Positions 11,899-14,544 of a stretch of DNA of 14,544 bases are shown one piece after another. Where the stretch lies: positions 1 through 14,544 of the forward strand of contig CAJKWD010000029.1 of assembly GCA_905203475.1 (NCBI GenBank). The letters are read 5' to 3'. Below the pieces are notes generated by a model. The model searched no databases and was not told the origin of the DNA. It saw nothing but the letters and a program-made list of their open reading frames with translations. This DNA is from an uncultured Acholeplasmataceae bacterium (GTDB lineage: Bacteria; Bacillota_I; Bacilli_A; RF39; UBA660). The position numbers were made by a program, and so were the translations under genes. The stretch's first letter is position 1. The number at the start of each line of letters is the position of its first letter.

Positions 11899-13374
11899 TT
11901 ATTTTTTGTTTGCAATATGAATATTAAAAACACTCGGTCCTTCTAAGACATTTCCATCAATATCAAATCTAGAACCATGACATGGGCAATCCCAAGTACA
12001 TTCTTTCTCATTAAATATTAAATGACATTTCATATGAGGACAAACTGTATGAACACAATGCTCTTTTCCTTTATCATCTATATAAATACCAATTCTTTTT
12101 CCATCTTGATACTTAACTTGAACATGTTCACTTTGTTTTTTTACCATCGATTTAATCATGGCCATGGAAGTATCAGCACCATCTACCACTGTATTCAAAA
12201 TACGTTTTACAGAATAATTACGATATGGTTTTAATAATTCAGAATATTCATTCTCTTTTCCAAGAACCAGATCTACTAACAAAATACCTGCCAACGTACC
12301 ATTGGTCATTCCCCACTTTTGAAAACCAGTAGCAATCATTAAATTAGTATTCTCATCAGAAACAGGTCCAATCAATGGTAAATAATCATTTGGCATAACA
12401 TCATGTGTTGTCCAAAAATATTCAATATGATAAGGAAATAACTTGGAAAACTGTGTTTCAACTGCTTCATAACTTTTGTTCGCTGACTTACATTTCGTAA
12501 TCTTATCACTTTCAGAAGCAAAAATAAGATACTTTTCTTTATTCATATGATAACGGATAGACCATACTGGTTTAGTAATTGTAATAGCAGAAAAAGGCAA
12601 TACCTCATCTGTATTAGAAGCAACCACATAAGAAGATTCAACATGTGTTTTAAAAGGAACAAAAGCTGGTTTTACAAAGAATGGATAATGGGTACAAACA
12701 AGTATCTGTTTTGCTTCAATCGTTCCATGAGAAGTATGAACATAGTAATTTTCTCCATCTTGATCAATATCATAAGCACTTGTCTTTTCATAAATTCTCA
12801 TACCACGTGAAAGTGTGATATTAGCAAGTCCATAAATATATTTTAGCGGATGAAAAACAGCGGTATTTTTCACTTTCAAAGCTTTTGTACAAGGAATAGT
12901 TAGTGGTAATTTATCTGATATTTCTACCCCTACTTCACATCGTTTTAAAAAGTTTTCTAAATATTCTATTTTTTCAATTTGTTTTTCATCACTTCCAAAG
13001 ACATAGGAATCAACTTCCATAAAATCACAATCTATGTTTTCTGTCTCTACAATTTCTTTTATCTTTTGACACATTGCTTGTTGTGATCTTAAATATTTAC
13101 GAGCTGTTTCAAAATCATGCATCTTTTCAATTTGTTCGTAAATCTCATCTTGTAAATAAGTTATTTTCCCCGTCGTGTTTGCTGTTACACCAAAACCAAT
13201 TCTCCCTTTATCAATTAATAAAATATTTTTCTTCGTATTAGACAATTGATAAAGAGCAGTAATACCGGCAATACCTCCACCAATAATTAAAATATCTACT
13301 TTTTCATCTTTTTTCTCTTGTGAAGATAAAGATAATGGTTTGATTCCTTCTTTCCAAATTGTTTTATGATTCAT
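11899..13374 (-). CDS. yhfW: FAD-dependent oxidoreductase with C-terminal Rieske [2Fe-2S] domain (YhfW-like)
   Basis: A soluble 491-aa redox protein. The N-terminal part is a DAO-type FAD-binding fold: VDILIIGGGIAG (GxGxxG at about 32-37), LLIDKGRIGFGVTANTTGK with the isoalloxazine-side Thr/Gly stretch, and a later second dinucleotide segment (LPLIGPVSDENTNLMIATGFQKWGMTNG, broken here at its middle Val) near residue 350. The C-terminus is a Rieske domain: C445-P-H447...C450 and C463-P-C465-H466-G-S, giving the two Cys and two His cluster ligands plus the Cys pair able to form a disulfide. B. subtilis YhfW has this arrangement; its substrate is unknown. I start at ATG 13374 with AAGGGTG ahead. 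The 43-residue extension to 13503 crosses the upstream terminator and is not conserved. Confidence 0.88.
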   Translation of the reverse strand: MNHKTIWKEGIKPLSLSSQEKKDEKVDILIIGGGIAGITALYQLSNTKKNILLIDKGRIGFGVTANTTGKITYLQDEIYEQIEKMHDFETARKYLRSQQAMCQKIKEIVETENIDCDFMEVDSYVFGSDEKQIEKIEYLENFLKRCEVGVEISDKLPLTIPCTKALKVKNTAVFHPLKYIYGLANITLSRGMRIYEKTSAYDIDQDGENYYVHTSHGTIEAKQILVCTHYPFFVKPAFVPFKTHVESSYVVASNTDEVLPFSAITITKPVWSIRYHMNKEKYLIFASESDKITKCKSANKSYEAVETQFSKLFPYHIEYFWTTHDVMPNDYLPLIGPVSDENTNLMIATGFQKWGMTNGTLAGILLVDLVLGKENEYSELLKPYRNYSVKRILNTVVDGADTSMAMIKSMVKKQSEHVQVKYQDGKRIGIYIDDKGKEHCVHTVCPHMKCHLIFNEKECTWDCPCHGSRFDIDGNVLEGPSVFNIHIANKK

Positions 13375-13398
13375 AAAATTCACCCTTATTAGTATGAC

Positions 13399-13427
13399 AA
13401 TATAAACGTATTTTATGTAAAAGAAAA
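13399..13427 (-). promoter_or_regulatory. Weak candidate promoter of the Rieske oxidoreductase gene
   Basis: TATATT (13399-13404) with TTTTCT (13422-13427) at 17-bp spacing on the minus strand. The -35 is a poor match and falls in the T-tract of the terminator just upstream. It is listed because the gene sits behind a terminator and needs some promoter. Confidence 0.3.
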
Positions 13428-13444
13428 ACAGAGATAACTCTGTT
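13421..13444 (-). terminator. Terminator after the Nudix gene
   Basis: Minus-strand stem AACAGAG/CTCTGTT with a TTAT loop, followed by a T-rich run (TTTCTTTT). It lies about 90 nt beyond the Nudix stop; the stretch between holds no gene I can support. Confidence 0.8.
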
Positions 13445-13532
13445 AAATTTTCTAATTTGTCTTCACTTCCTATTGATTCTGATAGCCTAAATATATTTAA
13501 CAAACATCTTATAAAAATACATCTCTATACTT

Positions 13533-14363
13533 TTATAAACCAAGTTTTTGAATAATATTATTTCTAACCTCCATCGATGTTTTTTCATTATTCTCGTCAT
13601 TTGTAATCATGATTCCATCTTCTGTATAAGCATGTTCTCCATGAAGTAAAATATCAAGTGCCATTTTATTTAAATCTATATTAATAAAATCTTTTAAATC
13701 ATTTTTAGAAATCCATTTTACAACGTGTTTGGCATTCTCTTCGTCAGTGATCATTTCATGTTTATCACTAGTTAAATGTCCATACACAAAGTTAAGATAC
13801 GCATAACGATTAACTCCTTTATAACCGGCATAGAAATGATTAACAACAACAAAATTACTTACGAAATCAATTTCTACATCTTGATATCCCGTTTCTTCAT
13901 AAACTTCACGAATACAAGCCTCCTCTGGAGTTTCATTTGCTTCTATCCCTCCCATAACAAAACTTTTACAATTTCTTCCCTTGGCATCTTCGCATAAATA
14001 TTGATCATCTTGATGATGTTTTATAACACCAACAACACTATATCTTCGTTGTGTTTCTTTATCTTTTCTTGGTGTTTCTTCTCCTTTACCATAGAAATAT
14101 GGTGCAACAACCTGTTTCATTGGTAAATGGTGTTCTTTTGCATAAATATAATCTTTTTCAATATGTGCTGGAATAAAAAATCTCGTGGTACCACCTTCTT
14201 GTACCATAATTTTCAATTTTTCATGAGTTACAGGATTTAATGCATAACCATCTACATGCTCATTCACAATCAAGGCAGTTGCTCCATATACTAATTCAGG
14301 TTTTTCAATTTCTACTTCTACTAATTTGCCATTACTTAATGTAACATTCATTTTGTATTTCAT
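13533..14363 (-). CDS. Nudix hydrolase fused to a LeuRS editing-domain-like N-terminal segment
   Basis: A 276-aa soluble protein in two parts. The C-terminal part (about 105-245) is a Nudix hydrolase with a perfect box, G138-x5-E144-x7-R152-E153-V-x-E156-E157-x-G159-Y160. Such enzymes cut nucleoside diphosphates linked to another moiety. The N-terminal part (about 22-87) reads like a shortened leucyl-tRNA synthetase CP1 editing domain: KPELVYGATALIV resembles RPDTLFGAT.AV, GYALNPVTHEKLKI resembles GAYAINPVNGEKLPI, and IPAHIEKDYIYAKEHHLP.KQVV resembles VPGHDERDFEFAK..GLP.KEVV. The universally conserved editing Asp corresponds to D71; the Thr-rich pocket (TTRPDT) is missing. Substrate is unknown. 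The start has AAGGAGG ahead. It begins 12 nt after the partial gene upstream and probably shares its transcript. Confidence 0.85.
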   Translation of the reverse strand: MKYKMNVTLSNGKLVEVEIEKPELVYGATALIVNEHVDGYALNPVTHEKLKIMVQEGGTTRFFIPAHIEKDYIYAKEHHLPMKQVVAPYFYGKGEETPRKDKETQRRYSVVGVIKHHQDDQYLCEDAKGRNCKSFVMGGIEANETPEEACIREVYEETGYQDVEIDFVSNFVVVNHFYAGYKGVNRYAYLNFVYGHLTSDKHEMITDEENAKHVVKWISKNDLKDFINIDLNKMALDILLHGEHAYTEDGIMITNDENNEKTSMEVRNNIIQKLGL

Positions 14364-14374
14364 ATTCTTCCTCC

Positions 14375-14536
14375 TTAATATGTTGCAATTTTAAAGATAT
14401 GACTTTTATCAAACTGGATATGATTACTATCTTTCGTTTTTATTTTATCATAAATATCCCAATAAGTAACTGTAATCATATCTTTATTTTTAAAACCTAA
14501 TTGTCTTGACAATTTTTTTATTTCTTTATCCTCAGT
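14375..14536 (-). CDS. 3' end of an unknown gene, cut by the window edge or a frameshift
   Basis: On the minus strand a reading frame of 53 codons ends in TAA 11 nt before the Nudix gene. It reads TEDKEIKKLSRQLGFK.. and then ITVTYWDIYDKI, ending in HIFKIATY. Its composition is that of a real soluble protein, and the spacing to the next gene is operon-like. It has no convincing start: no ATG with a ribosome site, and an in-frame TGA lies at 14537-14539, only 6 nt from the edge. A single-base difference near there would join it to the frame reading LYEL upstream, so it may be a frameshifted or mis-sequenced gene end. The function is not recognisable. Confidence 0.45.
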   Translation of the reverse strand, partial: TEDKEIKKLSRQLGFKNKDMITVTYWDIYDKIKTKDSNHIQFDKSHIFKIATY

Positions 14537-14544
14537 TCATAAAG

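Noticed and set aside
13375..13503. A 43-residue N-terminal extension of the Rieske oxidoreductase, with a hydrophobic stretch that could pass for a membrane anchor.
   Set aside because: It is translated through the upstream terminator and candidate promoter; the inner ATG has the ribosome site and family-typical start.
14537..14539. TGA read as tryptophan (mycoplasma code) to extend the edge gene.
   Set aside because: All other genes use TGG for Trp and at least one (pilin 4) ends in TGA with a terminator at the stop, so the standard code applies.

Overview
The window is AT-rich, gene-dense bacterial DNA with standard Bacillota-type signals: strong GGAGG ribosome binding sites, TTGACA/TATAAT promoters and compact hairpin-plus-T-tract terminators. 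Tryptophan is written UGG throughout, so I see no mycoplasma-style recoding. Marker proteins (IF-3, L35, L20, EF-P, a zinc-ribbon L33, endonuclease IV, a class B PBP) look like Bacilli. The combination of very low GC, near-identical tandem pilin genes and a tailed L20 suggests an uncultured gut lineage near Mollicutes/Erysipelotrichia (RF39-like). That placement is inference. Every gene except one (DUF2624/YqfT-like) lies on the minus strand, so transcription runs from the right edge to the left.

In transcription order: (1) Right edge, 11.9-14.5 kb: the 3' end of an unknown gene, a protein joining a LeuRS-editing-like segment to a Nudix hydrolase, and a YhfW-like FAD oxidoreductase with a C-terminal Rieske domain. 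(2) 10.0-11.8 kb: four tandem type IV pilin-like genes. Three form one operon; the fourth lies behind a terminator with its own promoter. Their ends are nearly constant and their middles are divergent. (3) 6.0-9.9 kb: nfo, a convergent yqfT-like gene, a superoxide dismutase homologue that has lost a metal ligand, and a class B penicillin-binding protein. This broadly recalls the Bacillus subtilis nfo-yqfT...sodA-yqgE-pbpA neighbourhood. (4) 4.5-6.0 kb: an unknown helical protein, rpmG and efp. (5) 3.0-4.5 kb: the infC-rpmI-rplT operon, with a consensus promoter, an attenuator leader that fits L20 autoregulation, and a non-ATG infC start. L20 carries an unusual Lys/Glu/Thr-rich tail ending in a Rho_N/SAP-like motif. 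(6) 0.1-2.95 kb: a four-gene operon of unknown function (a 365-aa protein, a HAD-family phosphatase, and two proteins that share a motif), closed by a terminator.

The most interesting items are the constant-end/variable-middle pilin array with a recombination-like pattern in its synonymous sites, the SOD-fold protein with a degenerate metal site kept next to a PBP gene, the LeuRS-editing/Nudix fusion, the tailed L20, and the shared-motif hypothetical pair. Intergenic space is minimal: several terminator hairpins include the stop codon of the gene they end, and in three places the T-tract sits where the next promoter's -35 would be. All family assignments come from reading motifs by eye; no database search was run.
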